Notes under the pieces: model-generated
The model's database searches: none
What the model saw: the letters and a program-made list of their open reading frames with translations, nothing else
Told to the model about the DNA's origin: nothing
From: JAIQFF01 sp963725615
GTDB taxonomy: Bacteria; Acidobacteriota; Terriglobia; Terriglobales; Acidobacteriaceae
Assembly (NCBI GenBank): GCA_963725615.1
Contig: CAVRZO010000006.1
Span: 62,001-126,000, forward strand
Reading direction: 5' to 3'
DNA length: 64,000 nucleotides
Program-made: the position numbers and the translations under genes
In this document: one piece after another, positions 17,702 through 25,703 of the stretch
Position numbering within the stretch: the stretch's first letter is position 1
Layout: the number at the start of each line of letters is the position of its first letter

Positions 17702-17720
17702 AAAAACAGCAACACGGGAA

Positions 17721-18524
17721 CTATAACTGGATCGCTGCCATCGGCTCCGATTGTTGCGCCAGCATCACCCGGTTCAGCAGTAATGTCTGACGTCGCCCCA
17801 GGGCCTTTTCCGCTGTGCCCAGCGCGAGCTCGGGATGGTTGTTGAGCGCCGATAGGTGCGCCAGCACTATGTATGATGCGTTGCCATCATATTCGGTGCA
17901 TAAGAATTTAGCGAGTTTGTCGTTGGACAAGTGTCCGGTCGGACTTCCGACCCGCTGTTTGACCGACCAGGGGTAAGGCCCTCCCCGCAACATTTCCAGG
18001 TCGTGATTGGACTCGATGACCAGCACATCGCAACCCCGCAGCTGATCACACACGTTGGGCGGCATGTATCCCAGATCGGTCGCGATACCGACTTTGATGC
18101 CATCGGCGCGGAAGGTCAGTCCAACCGGATCCGCAGCATCGTGTGGAATGGTGAACGGAGTGATGGCAATGTCGCCGATTTCGAAACGGTGCCCGGCGGA
18201 AAAAATCTCGAGGCGCGCCAGCTTAGGCAATTCACCCGCCTCGTCACGCAAGGCCCTCGCCCAGGCTTGATGTGTAGCACCAGTCATGTACACCGGCACC
18301 TGGAATTTTCTGGCCAGCACGGCCAACCCGTACACGTGATCGGAGTGTTCGTGAGTAATCAGGATGGCAGAAAGAGTACGCGGATCGTCGCCCTGGGCGC
18401 GCATGCGTTTGACGGTTTCGCGGCAGGAAATTCCTGCATCCACGAGAATCTTCGTATGCGAACTGGAAACGATCGCGCTGTTTCCCCGGCTGCCGCTGGC
18501 CAGCACCGAAACCGAAAATCCCAT
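17721..18524 (-). CDS. MBL-fold metallohydrolase (YycJ/WalJ-like)
   Basis: About 267 residues from the ATG at 18524 (M-G-F-S-V-S-V-L-A-S-G-S-R-G-N-S). The metal motif H-E-H-S-D-H is at residues 58-63, with I-P-H-D-A-A, D-L-G-Y and a final V-L-A-H-L-S. S-G-S-x-G-N at the N-terminus and N-H-D at about 170 are typical of the YycJ group, which probably processes nucleic acids (5'-3' exonuclease activity is known for B. subtilis YycJ). A longer frame exists upstream but runs into repeat DNA. Confidence 0.85.
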   Translation of the reverse strand: MGFSVSVLASGSRGNSAIVSSSHTKILVDAGISCRETVKRMRAQGDDPRTLSAILITHEHSDHVYGLAVLARKFQVPVYMTGATHQAWARALRDEAGELPKLARLEIFSAGHRFEIGDIAITPFTIPHDAADPVGLTFRADGIKVGIATDLGYMPPNVCDQLRGCDVLVIESNHDLEMLRGGPYPWSVKQRVGSPTGHLSNDKLAKFLCTEYDGNASYIVLAHLSALNNHPELALGTAEKALGRRQTLLLNRVMLAQQSEPMAAIQL

Positions 18525-18857
18525 GTGCGAAGAATACTCGCGCAGGCTGTGGAAACGCGAGTAACTAATGGGATGGCAGCTTTCAGCTTTCAGCTTTAAG
18601 TGCTCTGTCATCCTGAGCGGAGTTGGACGATTCGCTTGCGAATCGTCCACCGGAGTCGAAGGACCCCTATGAGCTTAACCGGCGTTGCAATCTTCTCGCT
18701 TTTCGTAAGCAGCGGCAAGAACCAGCGCTGCGCGCGCACGATTCAGCTATAGGGGTCCTTCGACTGGTTGCTCTTCGCGCTTTGCGCGAAGAGCAAGCTG
18801 CGCTCAGGATGACAAGAGCATAGAGAAGTTGACAGCTGACACCTGGAAGCTGCTATC
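18525..18857. repeat. Gene-free stretch filled by repeats
   Basis: It holds a heptamer array CAGCTTT x3 (18577-18597) and then an inverted element (18606-18814). The outer arms are TGTCATCCTGAGCG and CGCTCAGGATGACA, the inner arms AAGGACCCCTAT and ATAGGGGTCCTT, and each side carries its own short palindrome (GACGATTCGCTTGCGAATCGTC and GCTCTTCGCGCTTTGCGCGAAGAGC in two parts). No gene is seen. Confidence 0.82.
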
Positions 18858-19196
18858 TCACTTCCATAATTCCGCCAATCCTCTTCTCGCAGTCGCTCCA
18901 CCGTACGCACCGGCAATTCCCGTCAGAAACCCGAGAAACGATTCGTAGATTTGCGCGCGATAAGGTTTCTCGGTCAGCACGGCGTAGGCAATCAATTGAA
19001 CCAGGGGGACGAAGGCGGCCACCAGCAACGTCCATCGCCAGGGACGCTGGGGACGAAGCGCGCCGAGCAGCATGGTGGCCATGAGCACGGAGAGCGCGGT
19101 CAGCAGCAGGTCGCCGAACTTTACGTCGAGAAGTCCGGCAACTAAGCCGAGCACGCCACCGAAAATGTAGATGCCGCGATCGCTCGCATCCGCCAT
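18858..19196 (-). CDS. Small membrane protein of unknown function
   Basis: 112 residues with four hydrophobic stretches, starting M-A-D-A-S-D-R-G-I-Y-I-F-G-G-V-L-G-L-V-A-G-L. No catalytic motif is seen. It is flanked on both sides by palindromic repeats (18606-18814 and 19203-19278), so it stands alone as a transcription unit. Family not recognised. Confidence 0.55.
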   Translation of the reverse strand: MADASDRGIYIFGGVLGLVAGLLDVKFGDLLLTALSVLMATMLLGALRPQRPWRWTLLVAAFVPLVQLIAYAVLTEKPYRAQIYESFLGFLTGIAGAYGGATARRGLAELWK

Positions 19197-19202
19197 GATT
19201 TC

Positions 19203-19278
19203 GTGTGGCGCGGGCGCCCTCGCCCGCGGCCGTTGACGTTAAGCTCGAGTCACGCGGGCGAGGGCGCCCGCGCCACAC
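19203..19278. repeat. Inverted palindromic element, family B (full)
   Basis: Two perfect 26-nt inverted arms (19203-19228 and 19253-19278) begin GTGTGGCGCGGGCG; each arm is itself a hairpin. The central spacer is 24 nt. Half copies lie at 15756, 59323 and inside mutL at 38525. Confidence 0.88.
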
Positions 19279-19284
19279 ATTCCT

Positions 19285-20133
19285 CTAATATTTGTAGAAA
19301 CCTCTCCCGCTCTTTTTTCCCAGCCAGCCGGCATCCACCATCTTGATCAGCAGCGGACACGGCCGGTACTTGGGATCGCCCAGGCCGTCCTGCAGCACGC
19401 GCATGATGTCGAGGCAGACATCGAGCCCGATGAAATCCGCCAGAGTCAACGGGCCCATGGGATGCGCCATGCCCAGCTTGAATACTTCGTCGACCGCTTC
19501 GGCGGTGGCCACACCTTCCATCACTGCGTACATAGCTTCGTTCAGCAACGGCATGAGCACGCGGTTCGAAACAAAACCTGGAGCATCGTTCACCTCGATG
19601 GGCGTTTTGTCGAGTTGCAATGCGAGATCACGGACTGTGGCAAAGGTTTCCTGCGATGTGGCCAGCCCGCGAATGACTTCCGCCAGCTTCATCACCGGCA
19701 CGGGATTGAAGAAATGCATTCCAATAATTTTTGCCGGACGCCGGGTGACCGCGGCCAGCCGGGTAATCGAGATGGAAGAAGTATTCGTGGCCAGGATCAC
19801 TTCCGAACGGCAAATCTGGTCGAGGTCGCGGAAGATTTCCGCTTTGATTTCAAATTTCTCGGTGGCCGCTTCAATCACGAAATCACAGCTCACAAGATCG
19901 CCGCGCTTCAGCACGGGCTCGATCCGCTTCAGGGCCGCTGCTTTGTCTCCCGCGGTAATTTTGCCTTTGGCCACTTCGCGATCGAGGTTCTTGCCGATGG
20001 TTTCGACGCCGCGATCGAGAAATTTCTGTTCCACATCGCACAATATGACGCGATATCCACTGCGCGCAAAGACGTGGGCGATGCCGTTACCCATGGTCCC
20101 GGCGCCGATCACTCCGACCCGCTCGATTGGCAT
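19285..20133 (-). CDS. 3-hydroxyacyl-CoA (3-hydroxybutyryl-CoA) dehydrogenase
   Basis: 282 residues from the ATG at 20133, with AAGGAG upstream. Oxidises 3-hydroxyacyl-CoA with NAD+. The Rossmann motif G-A-G-T-M-G is at residues 10-15, the catalytic His is in I-G-M-H-F-F-N-P-V-P-V-M, and the Glu in V-I-E-A-A-T-E. The C-terminal half has N-D-A-P-G-F-V-S-N-R and G-M-A-H-P-M-G-P-L-T-L-A-D. Single-domain Hbd/PaaH type, not the large FadB fusion. No other beta-oxidation gene is nearby. Confidence 0.9.
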   Translation of the reverse strand: MPIERVGVIGAGTMGNGIAHVFARSGYRVILCDVEQKFLDRGVETIGKNLDREVAKGKITAGDKAAALKRIEPVLKRGDLVSCDFVIEAATEKFEIKAEIFRDLDQICRSEVILATNTSSISITRLAAVTRRPAKIIGMHFFNPVPVMKLAEVIRGLATSQETFATVRDLALQLDKTPIEVNDAPGFVSNRVLMPLLNEAMYAVMEGVATAEAVDEVFKLGMAHPMGPLTLADFIGLDVCLDIMRVLQDGLGDPKYRPCPLLIKMVDAGWLGKKSGRGFYKY

Positions 20134-20362
20134 AAATATCGCTTCTCCTTCGCCTCTAATCGTGCTCAGTCTATCACTCCCAAGTGCTTGCACGGCTTAG
20201 ATTTAAGGTTCGCTTAAGCTTCAAATAAATATGCTCCGCGGTACAGCCGATTTTATTTTCGTTGGCATCCGAAGTTTTAGCAAACCGGTCCCAGGTGTCG
20301 AGTCGAGGGCAGGCGTGATCGCATTCAAGCCCTTCGCCCGATGGAGCCGGGTGGGAGGAACT

Positions 20363-21013
20363 ATGAGAAGTATGAGGTTGGCGGCACTGGCAATCGCGAT
20401 GACGCTGATGTTCAGCGGTCTCGCCCTGGCCCGCGATCACGATGACGACAAACACAAGAATGATCACTGGGACAAGCAGGCTGACCGCGACCGTCACCAT
20501 GACCGCGATCATGATCGGAATCACCACGACTGGCAAAATCGCGACCGCGACCGGAACCGCGATCACTGGCAAGATCGCGATCACGATCGGAACCGTGAAC
20601 GCCTGGAACGTGAACATGAACGGTGGGAGCGTGAGCGCCGCCGCGATGATGGCTACTATCGCGGAGGACAAATCTACAACCGCTATCCCCAGAGCTATCC
20701 GGGCGGCGGTATCTATGGCTACCCCGGCGGCGGCTACCCTGGTGGCGGCTATGGCTATCCCGGATCCGTATATGGCCGCGGCGGCAACGGGCGGAGCGGA
20801 GCCTATGGCTTCGGATATCAGGATGGCAGCTACATGGCCCGCCGAGACATATCGCAGAACAAACGCTTCAATCCGAATCCTCGCAATGAGTATGGCAATC
20901 GTACTCACGGCTACAACAGTTCATTCGGCGACAAAAATTACTACAAGGCCGAATACAGCAACGGATATTCCGCCGGCTACCAAGCGAACTATCGTGGCGG
21001 TAGAGGCTGGTAG
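20363..21013 (+). CDS. Secreted Asp/His/Arg-rich and Gly/Tyr-rich repeat protein
   Basis: 216 residues from the ATG at 20363, with GGGAGGAA upstream. A signal peptide (M-R-S-M-R-L-A-A-L-A-I-A ... L-A-L-A-R) is followed by a very polar region (residues ~25-95) of D-R-D/H-D-R/N-R-D units, then a Gly/Tyr/Pro region with Y-P-G-G-G repeats (~105-135), and a Tyr/Asn-rich C-terminus. It is periplasmic or surface-exposed. Similar acidobacterial proteins have no known function; metal or polymer binding is only a guess. It ends at a strong terminator. Confidence 0.78.
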   Translation: MRSMRLAALAIAMTLMFSGLALARDHDDDKHKNDHWDKQADRDRHHDRDHDRNHHDWQNRDRDRNRDHWQDRDHDRNRERLEREHERWERERRRDDGYYRGGQIYNRYPQSYPGGGIYGYPGGGYPGGGYGYPGSVYGRGGNGRSGAYGFGYQDGSYMARRDISQNKRFNPNPRNEYGNRTHGYNSSFGDKNYYKAEYSNGYSAGYQANYRGGRGW

Positions 21014-21017
21014 AGCA

Positions 21018-21045
21018 GCAATGAGCAATTAGCAAGAAGCAAGAA
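21018..21045. repeat. Heptamer array GCAATGA/GCAATTA/GCAAGAA
   Basis: Four contiguous 7-nt units (GCAATGA, GCAATTA, GCAAGAA, GCAAGAA) begin 5 nt after the stop codon of the secreted repeat protein. Confidence 0.75.
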
Positions 21046-21059
21046 GCATCCAATAAAAT

Positions 21060-21089
21060 GGCCGCCACGAAATGTGGCGGCCTTCTTTT
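21060..21089 (+). terminator. Rho-independent terminator
   Basis: GGCCGCCAC / GTGGCGGCC is a 9-bp perfect stem with loop GAAAT, then TTCTTTTC. It ends the 20363 gene. Confidence 0.9.
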
Positions 21090-21190
21090 CCTGACGAACA
21101 ATTCCCGATCATCAACTCTCTCGCAATCAGCACCTGGATTGGCTGGGCTTCAGCTAATTTTGCCAAGTGCCAATTGCTAATGGCTCCCGC

Positions 21191-23674
21191 TCACTCCCGC
21201 TCCAGGTTCTCTTCCACCGCAACCTTGCCGCCCTTTTGCACTTCGACCACGCGATGCACTGGCTTGTAGCCGGAGAGCGTGATGTCAATCACGTAGGTTC
21301 CGGGATTGAGGAAGAAGTCGACGGGAGAGAACTTGTCGAGAATGCGGTTGTTGACCGCGACCTGGGCGCCCTTGGGTTGGGTCTTGACGTTCACCGCGCC
21401 CATCCCCGCCGTGTCACCGCCGCCAAAGAGCTTCTTGAATTTCCCACCCAGCTTGATGTCATCGGCGGAGCCCAGAGCTTTGAGCGTGGGCGCGAAATGA
21501 AAGATCTGGCCGGCTTGCAGGCTGGCGCTGGAGGTTTCGTCCAGATAGCCCTGCTTCTTGACGACGAAGGTATGCGGACCCGGTTTGTCCACGTTGATCT
21601 GAGCCGGAGTTACTTTCCCTGTATCTTTTCCGTCGAGGAAAATCTGGGCGCCGGCGGGCTGGCTGGTAATTGCGGCGGCAGCGCTAAGCTGCGCCAACTG
21701 GATCACCAGAAACGATTTGCTGCCCGAAGCTACTTCAATGGTGCGAGTCTCGGATGAGTATCCGGCCCGCGAGACGGTCACGCTGTGCTGCCCCGGGGAC
21801 AGCCCGGGCAGATTGAAGGGTGTAACCCAGCTGGGATCGGTCCGTCCATCAATGTGGACCTCGGCCCCTTCCGGAGTCGAGTTGATGGTCATTTGCCCAG
21901 GAATCACGGCCGGGGCGAAAGCCTGGACCTTGGTTTTCTTTTTGCTGTTCTTGTTGTACTTCGGGGTCACAAGAACCGACGGTGCTTCCCGGCCTGCCGA
22001 GATCTGTTCCGGCTGGGCGTGTACCGGAGCCTGGACCGGGGGTTGAGCCGGATTCCAAGCCGGCTTCGGATTGGTTTCGGCCGGAGCCGCCACAGCAGCC
22101 GGTGGCTCCGCGGTACCTTCCTCCGCCGAGTTTTCCGAGTGGATGCGGTAGGCGATGAAGCCCACGACCAGAAGAATGATGGCCACCGCGCCCGCAATCG
22201 AATACAAGAAAAGTTTCGGTGGCGTCTTCTTGATCTCGGTGACTGCCTTGCGCGCCACTTCCCGCGGCTGCACCTTGGGCTTGTCGGGTTTTTCCCGATG
22301 CACCTGGCTCAACGAAGCAGGCGGCTCCGCATCGAATTCGGGCTCGCCTTGCGGTGGCGGCGGAGGCGGAGGCGGTGTGTAGCTTTCTTTCAGCGGCGGC
22401 AATTCCGTCATTTCGGAAAAGCTCGGACCCTTGACGGCATTTTTCGCGCCTTCCGCCATGGACGGATCGACCCGGAACGCGGGCGCCTCGGTCGCCGGCT
22501 CCGCATCTGCCACGGCGCTGGCTCGCTCCTGGAAGGTGGTCTGCGCCGATGCTTTCGCCGGAGCTTCGGTGGCTTTCGGTGCCTTCGCCGGCTGGACCGT
22601 CGAAACCGCGCTGGCACTTTCCCATCCCGCAGCAGCGGCGGCTGCTCTTGCCGGAGCGCTGGCCTGAGAACTTGCGGACGATGCGGAGTCGCCGGGAGCA
22701 CTTTCCGACAGCGCCGGCCGCGCAATGGTTTGGGCGCTGGCAGCAGCCGCGGGCGCTTTTTGGGCCCGAGGTGCAGCGGGAGCCGCCGCGGCCTTGGACG
22801 CCTGCGGCGCGTTTAATCCCTGAGCTGGCTGCGCCGATTTCTTGGCTTCGGCCTTGGTCGTACTTTCCTTGCAGCGCTCCAGATCGTTGACCAGTTCCTG
22901 TCCACTCTGATAGCGATCTTCCGGCGCCTTGGCAAGCGCCTTCATGATGACTTCGCTCAGTACTGGATGAATCTTGCGGTTGACCTCGACGGGAGCCGCA
23001 GGCGTGGTTTCGACAATCTGCTGCCGCACCTGGTCGGCATCGTCTCCGGCGAAGGCCTTGGCCTCGGTCGCCATCTCGTACAGGATTGCGCCCAGACTAA
23101 AAATGTTGGAACGGCCGTCCACGGGATCGCCGCGCAACTGTTCCGGCGAAACATAGTGCAGAACGTCCGGCGCCTTGCCCGCAGCCTGGCAGGTGAACGC
23201 ACCCATGCAGGAAACTCCGAAGCTCAGGACTTTGACCGTGCCGTCCCAGGTGACCATGATCTTGGCCGGCTCCAGACTGTAGTGCACCACGTTGTGCGAG
23301 TGCGCATGGTCGAGGCCCTGACAAGTTTGGCGCACGATGTCCTGCAGGTCCCAGATGGAAAACCCCTCATTGCGGGCGAGCATGGTGGCGATGCTGTTGC
23401 CTTGCACGTACTCCTCGGCGGCGCAGCACTGATCATCAATCACTTCCACGCCGAAAAGCTGTGCGATGTTGTGACTGCTGAGCGGCTTGGTGCCGGCGGC
23501 TTCCCGCAGAATGTGGTCGACCAGCACGTCGGCCTGTTCGTCCAGCATTTGCAGCTTGATGGTCTTCAGGGCAATGGTCTGCCCGCTCTCCGGATCAGCG
23601 GCCTTATAGACCGCACCAATCTCGGAATGCGTGATTTCGCTGAGTATTTCGAAACGCCCAATCTTATTTGCCAT
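21191..23674 (-). CDS. Membrane PEGA-domain protein with an apparently inactive kinase domain
   Basis: 827 residues. Residues 1-270 have the Ser/Thr kinase fold, with Lys37 (I-A-L-K) and a D-x-W/S-P-E-Q-L region, but the catalytic loop reads V-V-H-Y-S-L-E-P-A-K (HRD Asp replaced by Ser133; the usual Lys and Asn also changed) and DFG reads S151-F-G. The glycine loop is also poor. This predicts a pseudokinase. An Ala/Pro-rich linker (~280-490) leads to a membrane helix (~505-525) and three PEGA repeats at the C-terminus. It probably binds partners or ligands rather than phosphorylating. RBS AGGGAG supports the ATG at 23674. Confidence 0.85.
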   Translation of the reverse strand: MANKIGRFEILSEITHSEIGAVYKAADPESGQTIALKTIKLQMLDEQADVLVDHILREAAGTKPLSSHNIAQLFGVEVIDDQCCAAEEYVQGNSIATMLARNEGFSIWDLQDIVRQTCQGLDHAHSHNVVHYSLEPAKIMVTWDGTVKVLSFGVSCMGAFTCQAAGKAPDVLHYVSPEQLRGDPVDGRSNIFSLGAILYEMATEAKAFAGDDADQVRQQIVETTPAAPVEVNRKIHPVLSEVIMKALAKAPEDRYQSGQELVNDLERCKESTTKAEAKKSAQPAQGLNAPQASKAAAAPAAPRAQKAPAAAASAQTIARPALSESAPGDSASSASSQASAPARAAAAAAGWESASAVSTVQPAKAPKATEAPAKASAQTTFQERASAVADAEPATEAPAFRVDPSMAEGAKNAVKGPSFSEMTELPPLKESYTPPPPPPPPQGEPEFDAEPPASLSQVHREKPDKPKVQPREVARKAVTEIKKTPPKLFLYSIAGAVAIILLVVGFIAYRIHSENSAEEGTAEPPAAVAAPAETNPKPAWNPAQPPVQAPVHAQPEQISAGREAPSVLVTPKYNKNSKKKTKVQAFAPAVIPGQMTINSTPEGAEVHIDGRTDPSWVTPFNLPGLSPGQHSVTVSRAGYSSETRTIEVASGSKSFLVIQLAQLSAAAAITSQPAGAQIFLDGKDTGKVTPAQINVDKPGPHTFVVKKQGYLDETSSASLQAGQIFHFAPTLKALGSADDIKLGGKFKKLFGGGDTAGMGAVNVKTQPKGAQVAVNNRILDKFSPVDFFLNPGTYVIDITLSGYKPVHRVVEVQKGGKVAVEENLERE

Positions 23675-23904
23675 TGCTCCCTGAGCCCCGAAAAAAAACT
23701 GCAAACAGGCGGTCTTGTAGAAAGACGCCAGACTTCGTCCATGGGGGAAAGGCGCGACTAGAATATCGCGGCTGGATTGGGGATGGGAGTTACGAAGGTA
23801 CCCGGAAATGGATGGAACATTCAGCGGCGGGGGAACAAAGCCTTGAAGTGCCGTACACTGGCGCGGGGGAACTCGTCGACGTTTCTCACCAGTTCACAAG
23901 CGGT

Positions 23905-23920
23905 TGTGATTGAGATCACA
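23905..23920. promoter_or_regulatory. CRP/FNR-family operator upstream of the usp gene
   Basis: TGTGATTGAGATCACA is an exact match to the CRP consensus TGTGA-N6-TCACA. Its centre lies 64 nt before the usp start codon. It is a plausible activator site for a CRP/FNR-type regulator, which commonly controls stress or low-oxygen genes such as usp. Confidence 0.7.
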
Positions 23921-23976
23921 TTGCAGGGTCCCCGGGTAGGCGAACATATGTAGAGATGCAGGTGCAGGAGAGGTCT

Positions 23977-24852
23977 ATGGAGAAGAGCAGGAAGCGAGCC
24001 GGCAGACCGCTCTACCAGATTGCAGTTCCTACCGATTTCTATCCCGCCTCAACTTCCGCCATGAAGTTTGCGGAGAGCCTGGCCAAGGTTCCGGGAACCC
24101 GAGTTACCGCGGTGCATGCGATAGATTCCCTGGAATACAGCTTTGGCCGAAAGGACCTGCGAGAGTTGAAGAAGCAGCAGGTCTGGGCGCTGGCCCAGGA
24201 ATCAATGGCACGCTGGCTGCAAGAAGGCGGATTCTCCAGCCGCGGGACCCTGACTGAAGGGGAAGCCGCCCCGGCCATCGCACAATTCATCGCGGCGAAT
24301 GGAACGGATTTGATCGTCCTGAGTACTTCAGCCCGTCTCCGGGCCGCTCGGCTCGCGCTGGGCTCGGTGGCAGAAGAGATTTTCCGCAAGTCTGCGTGTC
24401 CTGTTTTCGTTCTCGGCCCGAAAGTGCGAGCCAGCAAGCGACCACTAACGCGGTTGGTATTTGCCACTGATCTTGAGCCGCATTCACTCGGGTCGCTTCC
24501 GCGCCTTTCGACATTCGCCAAAAAGTTCAACTGCACCGTGTCCGTGATCCGCGCGGTCGATCCCGGCATCCGATCGCGCACCGAACGAATCCGAATCAGA
24601 AAAGAGACGCAAGAAAAGATCGAAGCAGCGGCCGATGCAGATCTGCGCAAGCGCATCATCCAGGTCCACGTGGAGTTCGGTCATCCCTTAAAAGCCATCC
24701 CGGGATTCGCAAGCCGGGTCAAAGCCAGCGCAATTGTCATGGGAGTTCGCGGCGGCGGGGATTGGGACCGTGCCACCACTCATATTCCGTGGGCCCTCGC
24801 CCATCGCATCATTGCCCGGGCGAAGTATCCCATTCTGACCATCCGAGGCTGA
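23977..24852 (+). CDS. Universal stress protein, two UspA domains
   Basis: 291 residues from the ATG at 23977, with AGGAGAGG upstream. Two tandem Usp domains: the first begins Y-Q-I-A-V-P-T-D-F and ends A-C-P-V-F-V-L-G, the second begins R-L-V-F-A-T-D-L and ends K-Y-P-I-L-T-I-R-G. The first domain keeps G-S-V-A-E-E-I-F-R, close to the ATP-binding G-x2-G-x9-G(S/T) pattern; in the second the pattern is degraded. Cytoplasmic stress role, nucleotide binding likely in domain 1. A CRP-like operator lies upstream and a P-type ATPase remnant begins 1 nt after the stop. Confidence 0.88.
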   Translation: MEKSRKRAGRPLYQIAVPTDFYPASTSAMKFAESLAKVPGTRVTAVHAIDSLEYSFGRKDLRELKKQQVWALAQESMARWLQEGGFSSRGTLTEGEAAPAIAQFIAANGTDLIVLSTSARLRAARLALGSVAEEIFRKSACPVFVLGPKVRASKRPLTRLVFATDLEPHSLGSLPRLSTFAKKFNCTVSVIRAVDPGIRSRTERIRIRKETQEKIEAAADADLRKRIIQVHVEFGHPLKAIPGFASRVKASAIVMGVRGGGDWDRATTHIPWALAHRIIARAKYPILTIRG

Positions 24853-24853
24853 C

Positions 24854-24970
24854 ATGGCCGACGCGATGGCGGAGCCGCAATCGAGATCTTGGAAGGGACT
24901 GACTGAGTCCGAGGCCAGACAGCGCCTCCAGAAATATGGCCCAATGTTCTCCCGTCGGGTCAAGAGCTAA
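24854..24970 (+). pseudogene. N-terminal remnant of a cation P-type ATPase
   Basis: A 38-codon frame starting 1 nt after the usp stop (TGACATG) ends at TAA. It contains G-L-T-E-S-E-A-R-Q-R-L-Q-K-Y-G-P, the hallmark of the cation-ATPase N-terminal domain that normally precedes N-x-L and ~850 more residues. The rest of the ATPase is absent. A usp followed by a cation ATPase is a common stress pairing, so this seems to be a former usp-ATPase operon whose second gene was deleted. Confidence 0.7.
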
Positions 24971-25043
24971 CTCTTTTCTCCATCGTCGTCGGCACCTTCC
25001 GTCGCCGGACCGACAATCAAAGTGTCCAGACGTAAAACGGCGA

Positions 25044-25078
25044 AGGGCATGGCTGCAGTCAATCTGCGGCCATGCCCT
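25044..25078 (-). terminator. Probable terminator of the 25102 gene
   Basis: AGGGCATGGC (25044-25053) and GCCATGCCCT (25069-25078) form a 10-bp stem, extended inward by a wobble and GCAG/CTGC. On the minus strand it follows the 25102 gene and is followed by TTCGCCGTTTTAC. Confidence 0.65.
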
Positions 25079-25101
25079 CTCATAACCGTTATTAGCGAAC
25101 T

Positions 25102-25476
25102 CTACTTGTTGTTGTGCTTGTCTTTGTAGATGCTGTGGCTGATGCGATCCTGGCGGCGATTCAACTGGCGCTGCTCCGCCTTGGTCAAATGGCCGTTGTG
25201 CTTCGCCATGTCGGCCTGCTCCTGTCTCTGCACGCTGGCTTCGCGCTTCTCCACATTTGCGGCCTCATGCGCGTTCATCGAGCCGTTGTTGATTCCGTTG
25301 GCGATGCGTTTCTGCTGGTTCTCTTCGCGCTGGTTCACTTCATTTACGCGCGGATGACCGGGATCGACGATGCCAGGTCCGGCGCCTGAGGTTGCGGTTT
25401 GAGCAGCAGCAGAGCCGGCAAACATCAGGCCTCCCACTGCCAGGACTAAGAGCGAGTTGGTGATTTTGTTGGTCAT
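25102..25476 (-). CDS. Small secreted charged protein of unknown function
   Basis: 124 residues. A signal peptide (to A-A-A-Q) is followed by a highly charged, Gln/Asn/Arg-rich mature part with N-G-S-M-N-A-H-E-A-A-N-V-E-K-R-E-A and G-H-L-T-K-A-E-Q-R-Q-L-N-R-R-Q-D-R. This family is frequent in acidobacteria and proteobacteria. The E-A-A-N-x-E-x-R-E pattern suggests long helices. The function is unknown. Confidence 0.7.
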   Translation of the reverse strand: MTNKITNSLLVLAVGGLMFAGSAAAQTATSGAGPGIVDPGHPRVNEVNQREENQQKRIANGINNGSMNAHEAANVEKREASVQRQEQADMAKHNGHLTKAEQRQLNRRQDRISHSIYKDKHNNK

Positions 25477-25682
25477 GCGTATCTGAACCCCCGCCGGGAA
25501 GGATAGTTGCCGGGAACTCAGGAAAGGGAGGTTACGGAGGTGACGGGCCGCTAGTTACTTCTCCAGGAACTGGAACCCGGAAGGCTGCTCCTGGCCGTGA
25601 ACAGTTCTCAAGTATCGGCGCGCAGCGAACGCCACGGTGACATCTTCGTTACGGAGACAGTTTGGTCCGCGCCGGAAACCCG

Positions 25683-25703
25683 GCTGATCGCTGACTGCTG
25701 ATT
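25683..25703. repeat. Heptamer array GCTGATC/GCTGACT/GCTGATT
   Basis: Three contiguous 7-nt units that overlap the stop codon of the minus-strand membrane protein gene. Confidence 0.7.

Noticed and set aside
20174..20908. Long minus-strand frame (244 codons) opposite the secreted repeat protein
   Set aside because: Its residues are the antisense of the D/H/R repeats, it has no RBS or conserved motif, and it overlaps the real gene.
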